64,000 nucleotides of DNA from Sarcocystis neurona (taxonomy: Eukaryota; Apicomplexa; Conoidasida; Eucoccidiorida; Sarcocystidae): contig KL647301.1 of NCBI GenBank assembly GCA_000727475.1, positions 620,001 through 684,000 on the forward strand. The letters run 5' to 3'. Under the pieces are notes generated by a model. The model saw only the letters and a list, made by a program, of their open reading frames with translations. It was not told the origin of the DNA and searched no databases. Position numbers and translations under genes: made by a program. Positions within the stretch are counted from its first letter, which is position 1. Every line of letters begins with the position of its first letter. Positions 10,720 through 20,645 of the stretch are shown here, piece after piece.

Positions 10720-12050
10720 AGTACAAGGTAAAGACAATGCAAAGGCGGTACTGTCGCGTAGATTTGTCCATATACATGCATGTGAGTGTAATCACTCTCT
10801 ACATATAGGCGCACGCAGCTCTAGAAATATAAGTCGTATACGCTTGCACGCGTGAGTCATTCACATTGGCGCGGTTACACGTGTGTATCTCCACATATAC
10901 GCATAACTGTACACATATATATATATATATGTGGATAACCCTCTGCAGAATAAGAGCCCTGTCTACAGACATCTATGAACACACCTACATATATGTGTAG
11001 ACATGGCTCCGTCTACGGACACGAATATGTGTGTCTACGCATACCTATGGCCACATATATATATGCATGTGTGTACAGGACGGTCTACACAAGGAGACTG
11101 TCCTCTACGCATGCATGTGTATCAGTCACTCCCTCTCTTTGCAGGGTGTAGCCGTCAGAGTCTACGAAACGTGGTCAGACAAGAACGAGCAAAACGACGC
11201 GTAGAGGAAGATTTGCAAAGAAAAACACTTTTCTGAAGACCCCAATTACCCCACGTTCGAGAAAACACAGCTAAATACACAGAACGTTGTCTGCATGCAG
11301 GCGGAAACACGCAGCTGGGGCGGAAAAGACGTAATCCAAGCATGCTGGAGATATCTTTCTCTGCTGCTGCGGCGCCTTCTTTGGTGTGTGCTGCCTTTCT
11401 TTCTCACGCTGAATATGCCCGTACTTGTGTGCACGCATATACACACATATGTATATATGCAGGTATACGGGTGCTTGTACATGCAGAGTTACCAAAATGC
11501 GAGCTGGAAAGGCGAAAAGGGAATCTACACACCTACACAGAGGAGGACGAAGTCTTTCTTCGTCGTGCACAGGCATGTGACACGAACATACACAGGCAAC
11601 TAAATTGACTCAGTCACGCTTGTCTTGGACAGATATGCACTATTCAAATACAGTGACACACAGAAACAGGTATGAATATTCATTTATATATATACATGAG
11701 ACAGAGTTGGGTATATATATATATATATGTTACATGCGAGACAGAGTTGGGTATGTACGGGAGAGGGAGAGACGCCACGACAAACGCAGTGTGTACGTAC
11801 AGGAGGTAGATATACACAAATAGAGGGACAGACGAAGGTGGACAGATAGGAAGAACTACACAGAGGTAGATAAACAGATATAGGTATATGTGTGGACAGA
11901 TATGTGGAGGCTCTTCGACTCGAGAATACAAGTATGTACAACAGGGATGAAGAGATGCTTCCCGCTGACACAGAGTAGGAGGGAAGATCGCGTAGAGGAT
12001 AGTGCTGCAGTTCTTCGGCGAAGAGAGCACCTACTTTAGACGAAGAAAAG
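10720..12050. repeat. Microsatellite-rich DNA with a 40-bp tandem pair
   Basis: The segment has (TA)n at 10915-10930 and 11711-11727. An exact 17-bp sequence GAGACAGAGTTGGGTAT occurs at 11698 and again at 11738 (40-bp period). Around 11776-11870 is a purine-rich GAGAGGGAGAGACG-like stretch. Minus-strand ORFs around 11.3 and 12.0 kb show some coding character but no splice-supported model. No gene is assigned. Confidence 0.5.
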
Positions 12051-12060
12051 ATAGACACGG

Positions 12061-12198
12061 ATGACGGCGGGCTGGATGTCCAGGTGCAGCAAAGACCCGG
12101 TGGAAAAGGAGGAAGGGACTACTTCATATCGCTTTTACATGCACGAGGATGCGCGTATATATGCCTGGCGAATTGCACACGTGATTGATCGTGCGTGA
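12061..12198 (+). CDS. Possible small ORF or exon (45 codons)
   Basis: An ATG at 12061 opens a 45-codon frame ending in TGA at 12198. The translation has balanced composition, including SYRFYMHEDARIYAWRIAHV, unlike the low-complexity translations around it. No RBS-type signal applies in a eukaryote and no family is recognised. The complementary strand also has a plausible short frame ending near 12030, so this is only a lead. Confidence 0.25.
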   Translation: MTAGWMSRCSKDPVEKEEGTTSYRFYMHEDARIYAWRIAHVIDRA

Positions 12199-12199
12199 C

Positions 12200-15100
12200 A
12201 ACACTAGGTGGAAACGGAGTTCGTAAATTTCACAAAAACCAAAGTCAACGTGAAGTAGCCCGGTTGGTCGTGTGAACGACAATAGCACTGGAAAAACAGC
12301 AAGGAAGAAGCTGCAAGGACTCGCTCAAATTGGTGAATGAAGAGGCAGACGGGTGGAGAACAAAGATGATAACACAAGGGAACTGCAAGTAGGGGTGGGG
12401 GCGCACAAATGTGTGGACATGTAGATTCACACAGGCAATTCGACTCAAGACGTCTGTAAAAATGTCTGTATCGCGTATATATGTTTAGGCAAGAGCCCTA
12501 CCCTCAAAGAATGAAGAGGCGCTGATTCAGTTCCGCAGTTTGAAAGACACTGGATGCGGGAAACCGCTGGAGAGACACAAAGATATGGCTAAAAAGCCGG
12601 AAGAGAGGACGAGAATGAGGTTAGACTGGAAAGAAACGTCGGAATTGTTCCGCCCAAAGGCAGTCCCCCGGAAAGGAACCGGAAACTGGTGAGGAACACA
12701 ATGTTTACGAGACGTCTGCAGAAATGGCGTTGAAGAAGTTTCTGGCAAAGGGTTAATCGACTGCGTTGCGGGAAGCGCTCGCAGTAGCTCTGCACGAGAC
12801 GATCGCTCGACGGAGAGGCGAAAGGTGAGGAACGGCCGCGGGAATAGGAAAGGCTTGCCTGGCCGTCCTCCACTAGAAGAGTAAAAAAGAAATGACAGAT
12901 GGTTTGAAGGCGGGTAGCCATAAACGGGGAGGGGAAGCCATCGCGTTCTGTGTCTGAAAAGACAAGGAGCGCGCGACGTATCGCTACCGCAGCGCAGTAT
13001 TATGGAGCATATCATCCGTGCGCAGCACGTGATTAGGATGAGATTCTCCAAAAGATATTCGATGAACTCTCAACACATACACTGATAGGTCCAAAATGAG
13101 GAAAACATGGGTAAGTGTATGTGAGTACGTTCCTGTAAATGATGAGAAACGGCAGTGTTGTATCGTGTTCTTTCGACATGCACATGCACGAAGGTAGGAA
13201 GCCGATTGCGCACCCAACGGCGATGAGGCTTTTTTTATCCGTGTGCGTTTGTCTACGTGTGTATGTGCATGTAGATACGTAGATAGAGATGTACTCCAAC
13301 ACATATGTGTCCTTCAAGAAGAGACCCTTGAATGCGTAGAAACCCACGAATGTGTGAGTAGCATATATGTATGTGTATGTATGGTGGGCGCTAACGTGAG
13401 CAACATATATAGGATATGATCGGCGTACATACATGATTTGTGTACCTTATAGGATATGATCGGCGTACATACATGATTTGTGTACCTCCAAGTGCTCATG
13501 CGCACTGTTCTGCTAATACCAAAATTATGTAATGTGTCACACCTGGAGTTCCCCAATACCAGATGTGCCTTAGCAAATCGTATGCAGATCTGCATTTCAA
13601 CATCGTACATGATAGAACGCTTTTGATGTGTAACTAACAAGTACGTATCCATGCGTTTATATATATATATATATGTATATATATGCTATATAATAATTCC
13701 TCTTTGGGTCATCAAAAGAAAGTACGGCAAGTGTATTGCGTGTCCTATCCGGTTCTACATCTACTGCGTGTCTTAGTTTGCTTCTACTGTAGACAGGGAG
13801 GCGTCGCCCGCGTAGGGAACCTCTTGTTTCGCGTGTTTCGTTCGTAAGTGGCGTTATGTGTTCCATTTAGGTGATTCGACAGATTGATAAGTTACTTGCA
13901 TTTTACGGGTCGTACAGTTCAGCAACAAACACTACGCATTACTCTCTCAGGTGGCTTTTCTGTACGTGAGTTACCTGATCATTCCCCTACTACGCGGCTC
14001 GGGTGAAGCACGCGTTGCATCCACAAGATGACGTCACCCCGTTGCAGTACGGTAGGAGGTTGAGGGCGACAGAAGAAACACTTCAGTTTCTAAACACGTA
14101 GTCGACTCGATAAGAACACACCAATGTGTCAGGGCGTGGATAAACGGAGGTAGACGAGCAGAGGGTGCTGCTCGACAAAGCCGGAGGAGGAAGGCAGTGC
14201 TTGGGGAAAGAAAGAATGCGGTATCTGAGAATAGTAACAGCCAAACGATGAGGGATTCTCTGCTGCAATTTAAGAGGACTCCACACACAGCACATCGAAG
14301 AGCGTACTACACGTCCTCTGTGCCTCTAATACATCACGCTGTGCCACAAAGCCAGACGAAGCTGATAACGAGGTGTAGGGACACACACAAGAAGTCGTGA
14401 ATAGACCTTTTTTGTCCGCTGCCCTTTTTCCACGCGTTTACGTACTGCCCTAACGAACCAAGAAGAGGACGAAACGTAGCATTTAATTTTTGTTTTATCC
14501 GCCTACGTTTTTCGGCGGCTCGCGCGGAGTATGATGGGAATGGTGACGACGAAGAAGACAGAGGGAAACGAAGCGAGACGAGGAGAAATAAGGAAGGCCG
14601 CTCAACCGAGACACGTTTCGCCTAACTTCGACCTGCTAATCTTTCTTGTAATATTTCAGTGCGCAGCGACGCTGTTTTCGGTGCCAAACTGCTGCCGCAA
14701 TTCCCGCATATGACACCGCGAGGCGGCTGTCTACAAACGTTGTTCGCAAGCGACACAATTCCACTTTTACGAGGGACCATCTCTTCTCGGTAGCTGCTAG
14801 GCTGCTGTCGCTAGACTGTTGCTGCTGCCGCTGTTGGTACTCTGTTGGTGGGGGATAGAGCTGCGGCCCACTCTCGCTTCAGTTTCTGAGCTGCCCCTTA
14901 CTGGGTTATCGAACTCAGTGCGGCTGCCCCTGCTGCTCTTGCTGCTGCTCAGCCTGCTGCTGCTCCTCAGCTTAATACGACGCATCAGAAACAGCGGTGG
15001 ACTGCGTCATTGTCAGTCAGTGCCCAAGTGTTTCGTTTCCCTTATTTTCTCCCACTCCACCTCACTGTGCCTAGAGTAGACACAAGCATTCATGTCTGTC

Positions 15101-15960
15101 GCTGCATAGTAATGTGTGCGCCTGTCTGTGTGTATCCTCGTGCCGACAGAGGTTCAAGGGTGAACGGATGACACATACGTTTTGCTGCACGCAGGACGTG
15201 TGCACCATACAAATCTGTATGTGAGTATGCACGTCTGAATAGGTGACTGAGCCTACGTTTGTACGCGTTGTCGTATGTGTGCATTCCCCTGCGTGTGTAC
15301 ATAAGTACGTATGCGTGAGATGAACACTGGCTCTGAGTATTACGTGTTTGTATAGTAATGTACATCACACGTGTGTCGGTATATACACGTGTATGCATGG
15401 GTGCTCACACGTTTGTATGTATGTGTTGTGCTATGTATGTTTGTATGAACGTATACGCCTGAATACACCTATGTAAACACCAACCCTTTTCTTAGTAGGC
15501 TGCTTTACTGTGCACCTTGACTTGTGCACTGATGTAGTGCACGGGCTTGCAGTACAAATAGGTGGTAGATAGAGATGTGACCTGTACTGGCTTATTGTAC
15601 AGATATCTACGCATACTGGTTTCACGTGTACACGCACGTGTGAATATGTACGTATACATGCGCTTATGTCCATATGTGTCCGAAAAGCGTATCTATGCCG
15701 GTTGGAGGTGTGCCTTCAACATGACGGAGCTTTAGCTGTTTTATGTCTGCTTGCAGTATACACGTTTGGCCCGGCACGCACCGCCATGGCTTATATTGCA
15801 CTAGTCAAGACGTATTCACCGAAGCATTCGATGATCCAACAGGGTGTACGCTGCAGCGCTCAATACGACTTACCATTTACGCTTATCTGGAATTTCCATT
15901 GCATGGCGGCTGACTTAAAACATTCGGTAGCTTCTCCTAATAACGTCGGAGAACGCGCTC
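12200..15960. other. Gene-poor stretch; no supported gene
   Basis: The longest frames (a 174-codon minus-strand frame at 12527-13051 without an ATG at its head, and plus frames near 14531 and 14819) lack motifs and splice support. A short CTG-rich patch lies at 14810-14970. Base composition is closer to the repeat-poor DNA than to the (TA)n tracts. A 40-bp tandem duplication at 13409-13488 is listed separately. Confidence 0.45.
13409..13488. repeat. Perfect 40-bp tandem duplication
   Basis: The unit beginning ATAGGATATGATCGGCGTAC occupies about 13409-13448 and is repeated exactly at 13449-13488. No sequence difference is visible over about 38 bp, so the duplication is recent or maintained. 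Confidence 0.9.
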
Positions 15961-15969
15961 GGTTCACCT

Positions 15970-16143
15970 GTTACTCGTGTGGAGTAACATATGACTGTGC
16001 AACCGAGCAGTGTTATGTGCCAACGTGGAAGAGTACCGCTTTCACGCACCCTTCAACCCGTTACTTGTGTGCAAAGAATATGACTGTGCAACCGAGCAAC
16101 GTTATGTGCCAACGTGGAAGAGTACCGCTTTAACACACCCTTT
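15970..16143. repeat. Diverged tandem duplication, period about 89-90 bp
   Basis: Copy 1 (15970-16054) and copy 2 (16060-16143) share ATGACTGTGCAACCGAGCA and TGCCAACGTGGAAGAGTACC. A 1-bp length difference breaks the reading frame between copies, which argues against a coding repeat. A 155-codon plus-strand ORF (15666-16133, ATG start, one hydrophobic stretch) runs through copy 1 but has no recognised domain. Confidence 0.85.
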
Positions 16144-16329
16144 CATACCTCTCTATTGCTGAAGCGTAGCATCATTTGCTCACGTTTGTGTGCCACATCT
16201 GAATACGGTGTACGTATTACTCTGAATTTTCAACAGTTGAATCCCCTATGTTGGCAGGCAGTACATATCGGTTAGACGAACCAGGAGTTGGTGGCCAACT
16301 TCCGTAGTACTATTGTCTTACGCGTGTCA

Positions 16330-16550
16330 AGCTGTATTCGAGTAGTTCTCACTTCAGCAGACGTGAAAACAGCCGCAGCAGCCTTAGTTCCGTGGAAGCC
16401 ACACCGACAAGGTACGACTCCATCATGTCACGCTTGTGAAGCTGTATTCGAATAGTTCTCACTTCAGGACACGCGAAAACAGCCGTGGTAGCCTTAGGCT
16501 CGGGGAAGCCAGACAGACAAGATAAGACTGCATCACGTCACTTGTAACTA
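16330..16550. repeat. Diverged tandem duplication, period 110 bp
   Basis: Copy 1 starts with AGCTGTATTCGAGTAGTTCT at 16330 and copy 2 with AGCTGTATTCGAATAGTTCT at 16440. Each continues with GAAAACAGCCG and AGCCTTAG at the same spacing, ending in a TCA(T/C)GTCAC motif. Identity looks about 80 percent by eye. The unit is unrelated to the 90-bp repeat 200 bp upstream. Confidence 0.85.
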
Positions 16551-16865
16551 CTGTGTTTTGGCCTTGGTCCCAAGGGCAGAGATTCACTGGCATCATTTTC
16601 CAAAAAAGGCCTACCTGCTGCCGCTCGTGGGACAAAGAACTGCGGTAGAAGTGTGGAGCCCACATTCACGAATGAACCCAGTACTATATCTTATTTGTCA
16701 CCTAGTTACCACTGCGAGTTTCGAATGCTTGCAAGTGAACACTTTATCCCTCATGCACTGGTCGTTTGTGTACGGAGATGCATCTCAGTTGTGCCCCCAG
16801 GCGGGGGGCGTTTAAAAGGTAAAGTGCTCCAAGATCAATACGTACGATGATGCATCGCATGTACA

Positions 16866-17436
16866 TATAATCCTGCTGGCATATTATTTATTCATGGTCA
16901 CTCTGTCCCCCACGCAGCCGTTGTGATGAATGAATTTTCCGCGGGAGGTTAAATCCCCTATCCTTGACCCACTCTGTTTCCGCATAGCTACTCGCCTAGT
17001 CGGAGCCATTACTCTCGTATTAATGGGGATGTCTGCACTAAACAGGATCTCTGCAAAGGGCAATCTTAAGGCTGAATAATGGGATCTGCATACGCAGAAA
17101 TCTATCGAATCTAAGGTCTATGCCTATGCATATCTACCGGAGGGTGTTAGACATTGAAGTGACAGGTCTCTAGATTATGCTAGAGGCTGCGACGTTCAGT
17201 GTTTCACAATCCCCCAAGTTATACACGCCCATTCTCATGTATATATCTATCTATATATATATAAATATTCACACTTCCAGTTTTACACTTCTATCAACAT
17301 CTTCCACTTATAGTCTTTACACCAGTAAACTGGTGAAAAGACTTTCACCACTTTACTATAATAATCACTCATTCATGAATGAATGATTATTCATGGTCAC
17401 AGAGTGACCATGAATAATGTGCCAGCAGGATTATAT
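16866..17436. mobile_element. MITE-like element with terminal inverted repeats of about 40 bp
   Basis: The left end (about 16866-16906) reads ATAATCCTGCTGGCA followed by TTCATGGTCACTCTGT. The right end (17400-17436) is its reverse complement: ACAGAGTGACCATGAATAAT followed by GCCAGCAGGATTATAT. The arms differ mainly by a 4-6 bp indel. They enclose about 490 bp with no credible transposase ORF, as expected for a non-autonomous foldback or MITE element. The right arm overlaps a further palindrome cluster (17312-17418). A clear target-site duplication was not seen beyond the AT-rich ends, so transposition is inferred, not shown. Confidence 0.6.
17312..17418. repeat. Cluster of three consecutive palindromes
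   Basis: 17312-17343: AGTCTTT and CACCAGT pair with ACTGGTG and AAAGACT around a tiny loop, with one A/A mismatch. 17361-17390: a 30-nt near-perfect palindrome centred on ATTCATGAAT. 17386-17418: a perfect 15-bp stem (ATTATTCATGGTCAC / GTGACCATGAATAAT) with a 3-nt loop. All lie inside the right end of the MITE-like element. Confidence 0.85.
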
Positions 17437-17439
17437 CTG

Positions 17440-18000
17440 CCTAGTAGTTGCTTTTACCGACCTCGTGCCTGAGAGGAAAAATTCGATTCCAGTGGAGGAT
17501 GCGTCTTCACCACAGTGTACTCTATGAGACAATAAAAACGCAGATCGTACCTCTTCACTGTTATCTATTATCGTATGAATCTTTCTGAAGTCTCGACGAA
17601 TGGCACTCCTACTTTTTTGTTAAGGAAGATGGGCCCTGCGTCGTCTACTCACATTGTTGCTACCCTCTACTCACATTGTTGTTACCGTCTACTTACGTGG
17701 GTGCTACGGTGAGAATAACGTTGTGAATGCGTTCCACCGGAGTTGTCATAGAAGGCTCTCAATACGCATTTGGGCGTCGACTGTCTCTGTGTGTACAGGC
17801 CGACTCTCTCCGTTGCGAAAAGCTTGCTCTTTCGTGTTATTTCGTCACCACTTGCGGACGTGTTTTTCTAGCAGTGACTCCAAGGAGTGCATCGGTACAG
17901 GTGTTCGTGACCTCCTGCAGACATCATCTCTGCAGGGTGCAACCTGAAAACTGAATCACAGCATGTGCACACGCATATGTCGAACCTATGACGTGTTCCT
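17440..18000. other. Gap after the MITE-like element; no gene seen
   Basis: Only short open frames. Two copies of a CTACTCACATTGTTG(C/T)TACC motif occur at about 17645-17690. No domain or splice-supported exon was found. Confidence 0.4.
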
Positions 18001-18002
18001 AC

Positions 18003-18644
18003 TCATATACATACATCTTTCCGTTTGTCTAATTCTGTCCGTCTCTCTCTATGTACGCACACACCTACGTAGACTCTAGTCTGCCTCGGTGCATATCGAT
18101 ACATATGTGTATGTAGTGTTATACACAAATCTAGTAAATTCCTGTGTGTAAGCCAGCTCATTGTATTTACCTGTACGCGCGCCTCTGGTGTGAGGACAGA
18201 AGGCGTATCACAGCAGAAGAACTGAGCAGATGGGCGGTACCTTCTGGCAGGCGTTTTTAGATATGAAGGTGTAGGAATATAAGGAACACGCCGAAACCTC
18301 CCCAGCTTTTTACTTTGTATTTTGAGGTGAGTAGGCACGACGAAGAATAACCGTCCGCTACTGGAGGAGTAACGCACAAGTTGGCGTTTCCTGGGTACGT
18401 CGTGTCGCAGCAACTGGCCCACCGCACCAGCGGCGCACAGGAAGTCTGTCTCAGAAGATAACTGGCGACTGGTGCTTATTTCGACGTCCCGTGAGATAGG
18501 ATCGTGGTTCAAATACACATGTAGCTGCCTACGTACATGGGTACAAAGACATGGGTCAGTAGACCGGGAGTGATGTACATCTGTTCGAAGGTATTGATAC
18601 GTACGTAGCTGCATCCATACACAGACGTGCGCACCAGCATACAC
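18003..18644 (-). CDS. Possible exon within a 213-codon open frame
   Basis: The central part (about 18470-18200) has ordinary, basic, non-repetitive composition, for example RRVPYIPTPSYLKTPARRYR and LSSETDFLCAAGAVGQLLRH. Both ends read into microsatellite-type Tyr/His/Arg sequence. No ATG with good context, no domain and no partner exon was found. Confidence 0.25.
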   Translation of the reverse strand: MYAGAHVCVWMQLRTYQYLRTDVHHSRSTDPCLCTHVRRQLHVYLNHDPISRDVEISTSRQLSSETDFLCAAGAVGQLLRHDVPRKRQLVRYSSSSGRLFFVVPTHLKIQSKKLGRFRRVPYIPTPSYLKTPARRYRPSAQFFCCDTPSVLTPEARVQVNTMSWLTHRNLLDLCITLHTHMYRYAPRQTRVYVGVCVHRERRTELDKRKDVCI

Positions 18645-19459
18645 ACATATGGGGGTATCTATTTTTCTGTGCGTATTTGCGCACAGAGCGTGTAGAGTGT
18701 GCGAGGACAGCCACTTTTACTGTCGTAAGAAGTTCTGCTGCGTGCTCACGAGTGCAGAAGCAGGACGTGCGCCTATTGTCGAAGTTTAAACAGACGCAGT
18801 TCACAAGCTTTGTGTTGACAGACAGGTATATGTCGCCCCCGTGAACACAAAACATACGATATATGGCCCGCATCGAAAGACGCGTACACGCTCGAGTGTC
18901 GTGACTTCGTTGCTGTTGATGTCGCGGTAGGTCCCCCGGTTCACCAGAACGGACTGACGCCTCTGAATGCAGCTGCAGAGGACGAAGCTTCTTCTGCCTT
19001 CGCTATTGTGTGTAGCTATGAACTCTGCAGTAGCAGCGGAAGTAACAGCCGTAGCACGTGCAGGAGCGGATACAGCAGCAGCCTCAGCAACAGCAGCCGA
19101 CGCGGTAGCAACAGCAGTAGAACGGAATCACCAACAGAGGGGTACACGAGCATGGACGATATAAAGCAGTCTTGTATTTGCGCAGGTCTCTCGAAGTGGT
19201 ACTCTGTCTCAATTTGGGGGGTGTTTCTTCTTGCCCCGGCATGTACCGCAGAAATCCCCAGGCATACAGCCTTGGCGCAATGCCGTTCGCGCCTTCTCAC
19301 ACACAGATCTCGACTCCTCTAGAGCGTCCTATGTTCCCGACAGTGCTGTTGACTCGAAGGGCCGGCTGAATCTGCATCTGTTGCTCTGCTGCCGCTCAGC
19401 TATTTCGCTTGCCGCTGCCACTGCAGACCCTCTATATTGGTGTCGTCGCGCTTCTGGTT

Positions 19460-20089
19460 CTACCCCTGTGTTGAGGGTCTACTGCTATTGTAGCGAGTGC
19501 CCTGTGTCATCACATCTGGTGTTGGTTTATTCATTTCCTTGCTGCTGCAGCAAGTGCTGCTGCTTCGGCTCTTCGCAACCTCGTCCTGCACGCCGTAGAG
19601 ACAGCCGTCCCCGCTCATCATCGCCCCACTGTCGATTGCCGGTGTGCTAACTGCGCCGTGGCTCTTGCTGGTGCTGCTGCGCGTGCTGTTCTTGCTTCGC
19701 TTTATGTTGCTGCTGCCGTTGCTGTTGTTGCGTGGCGTTGCACCGAGCGCTGCCGGTGGAGCTGTCGCCGCACAGTGGCGCGTTTGTCTGCGCGCCAGGC
19801 ATGACAGCTTGCGGTCGACGGAGCCGCAGGGCCGCTCCTCGGATTGTGTGCATGCATGAACTGTCAAGTAATGCCTTGTGACCGTCTTTTCTGCGAGCAG
19901 CTTCTCTAGCCCAGAGAGAGAACAGAAGGGGAATGCGTTTTGCTTGTGCTTCTGTCTGCTGCCTTCACTGCTAAGTCGCATTCTGTACTTGATCGCAGCG
20001 AGCGCTGCAGCCAAGAGATCTTCGCTGCAGCAGCTGCCGAGTTTACCCACATCGAGATAGATGGATACAGAGAGACAAAAATTTCGCAC
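19460..20089 (-). CDS. Possible coding frame with helical N-terminal half
   Basis: The first 70 codons have coding character (LGSCCSEDLLAAALAAIKYR; LSGLEKLLAEKTVTRHYLTV). The second half is Ser/Asn/Thr-rich from CAG-type repeats and is less convincing. The open frame begins without a clear ATG. It overlaps the head of a plus-strand frame starting at 20061, so at most one of the two is likely real over the shared bases. Confidence 0.25.
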   Translation of the reverse strand: MRNFCLSVSIYLDVGKLGSCCSEDLLAAALAAIKYRMRLSSEGSRQKHKQNAFPFCSLSGLEKLLAEKTVTRHYLTVHACTQSEERPCGSVDRKLSCLARRQTRHCAATAPPAALGATPRNNSNGSSNIKRSKNSTRSSTSKSHGAVSTPAIDSGAMMSGDGCLYGVQDEVAKSRSSSTCCSSKEMNKPTPDVMTQGTRYNSSRPSTQG

Positions 20090-20645
20090 ATCGCTGGTGT
20101 CCGGCGATGATGACAGTCCGTTTGCTGTGGCCGGCGTTGCGGCTTCCGCCGCTGCTACTGCTATGTATGAGTGGGCTACCTTGTTTCGGTGTGCGTTTTC
20201 GCTTGTGGGGTGGTGGGTGCAAACCGAGGAGGAGGGCTTCCCGTGGAAGTACTACTACGTGCACGCAGTGACTTCTCCTGCTCTAGCCTGTACCGTCAGC
20301 GTACCACGCCTGTGTTTGTCCCCGTCATACACACGGCGGCTACATCGATCAATACACCCCACTTTCCTCTTTCACAGCAAAATATGGGCAGAAAAAGGCA
20401 GAGAGAGATGCAGTTGCATTGTAGATGGAGGAACAGACGGCCGCCAACCAGATCTACTGTGTAGATGTTTGCTTCATTTGTGTTTGTGTGTGTGTGTATC
20501 TTCTTCACGCAAAAATTGGAGACACCGTCTTCTGATGTCTAATCCAAAGTTTGTCTTCCCTCAACAAACGAATCTTTGGGAAATTACGCATGAAATTTTC
20601 TTCTGCGTGAAGAATCAGAAGATTTTACTCCACTCCTGTGGGTGA
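20061..20645 (+). CDS. Possible 5' exon, ATG at 20061
   Basis: An ATG opens MDTERQKFRTSLVSGDDDSP followed by an Ala-rich helix and ATAMYEWATLFRCAFSLVGW, a possible membrane or signal-anchor segment. Codons after about residue 65 become less protein-like, suggesting a splice donor near 20250. No downstream exon was identified before the (TA)n tracts. Confidence 0.25.
   Translation: MDTERQKFRTSLVSGDDDSPFAVAGVAASAAATAMYEWATLFRCAFSLVGWWVQTEEEGFPWKYYYVHAVTSPALACTVSVPRLCLSPSYTRRLHRSIHPTFLFHSKIWAEKGRERCSCIVDGGTDGRQPDLLCRCLLHLCLCVCVSSSRKNWRHRLLMSNPKFVFPQQTNLWEITHEIFFCVKNQKILLHSCG

Noticed and set aside
12527..13051. 174-codon minus-strand open frame
   Set aside because: No ATG at its head, no domain and composition not clearly coding. 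The small-ORF signals nearby are on the other strand.
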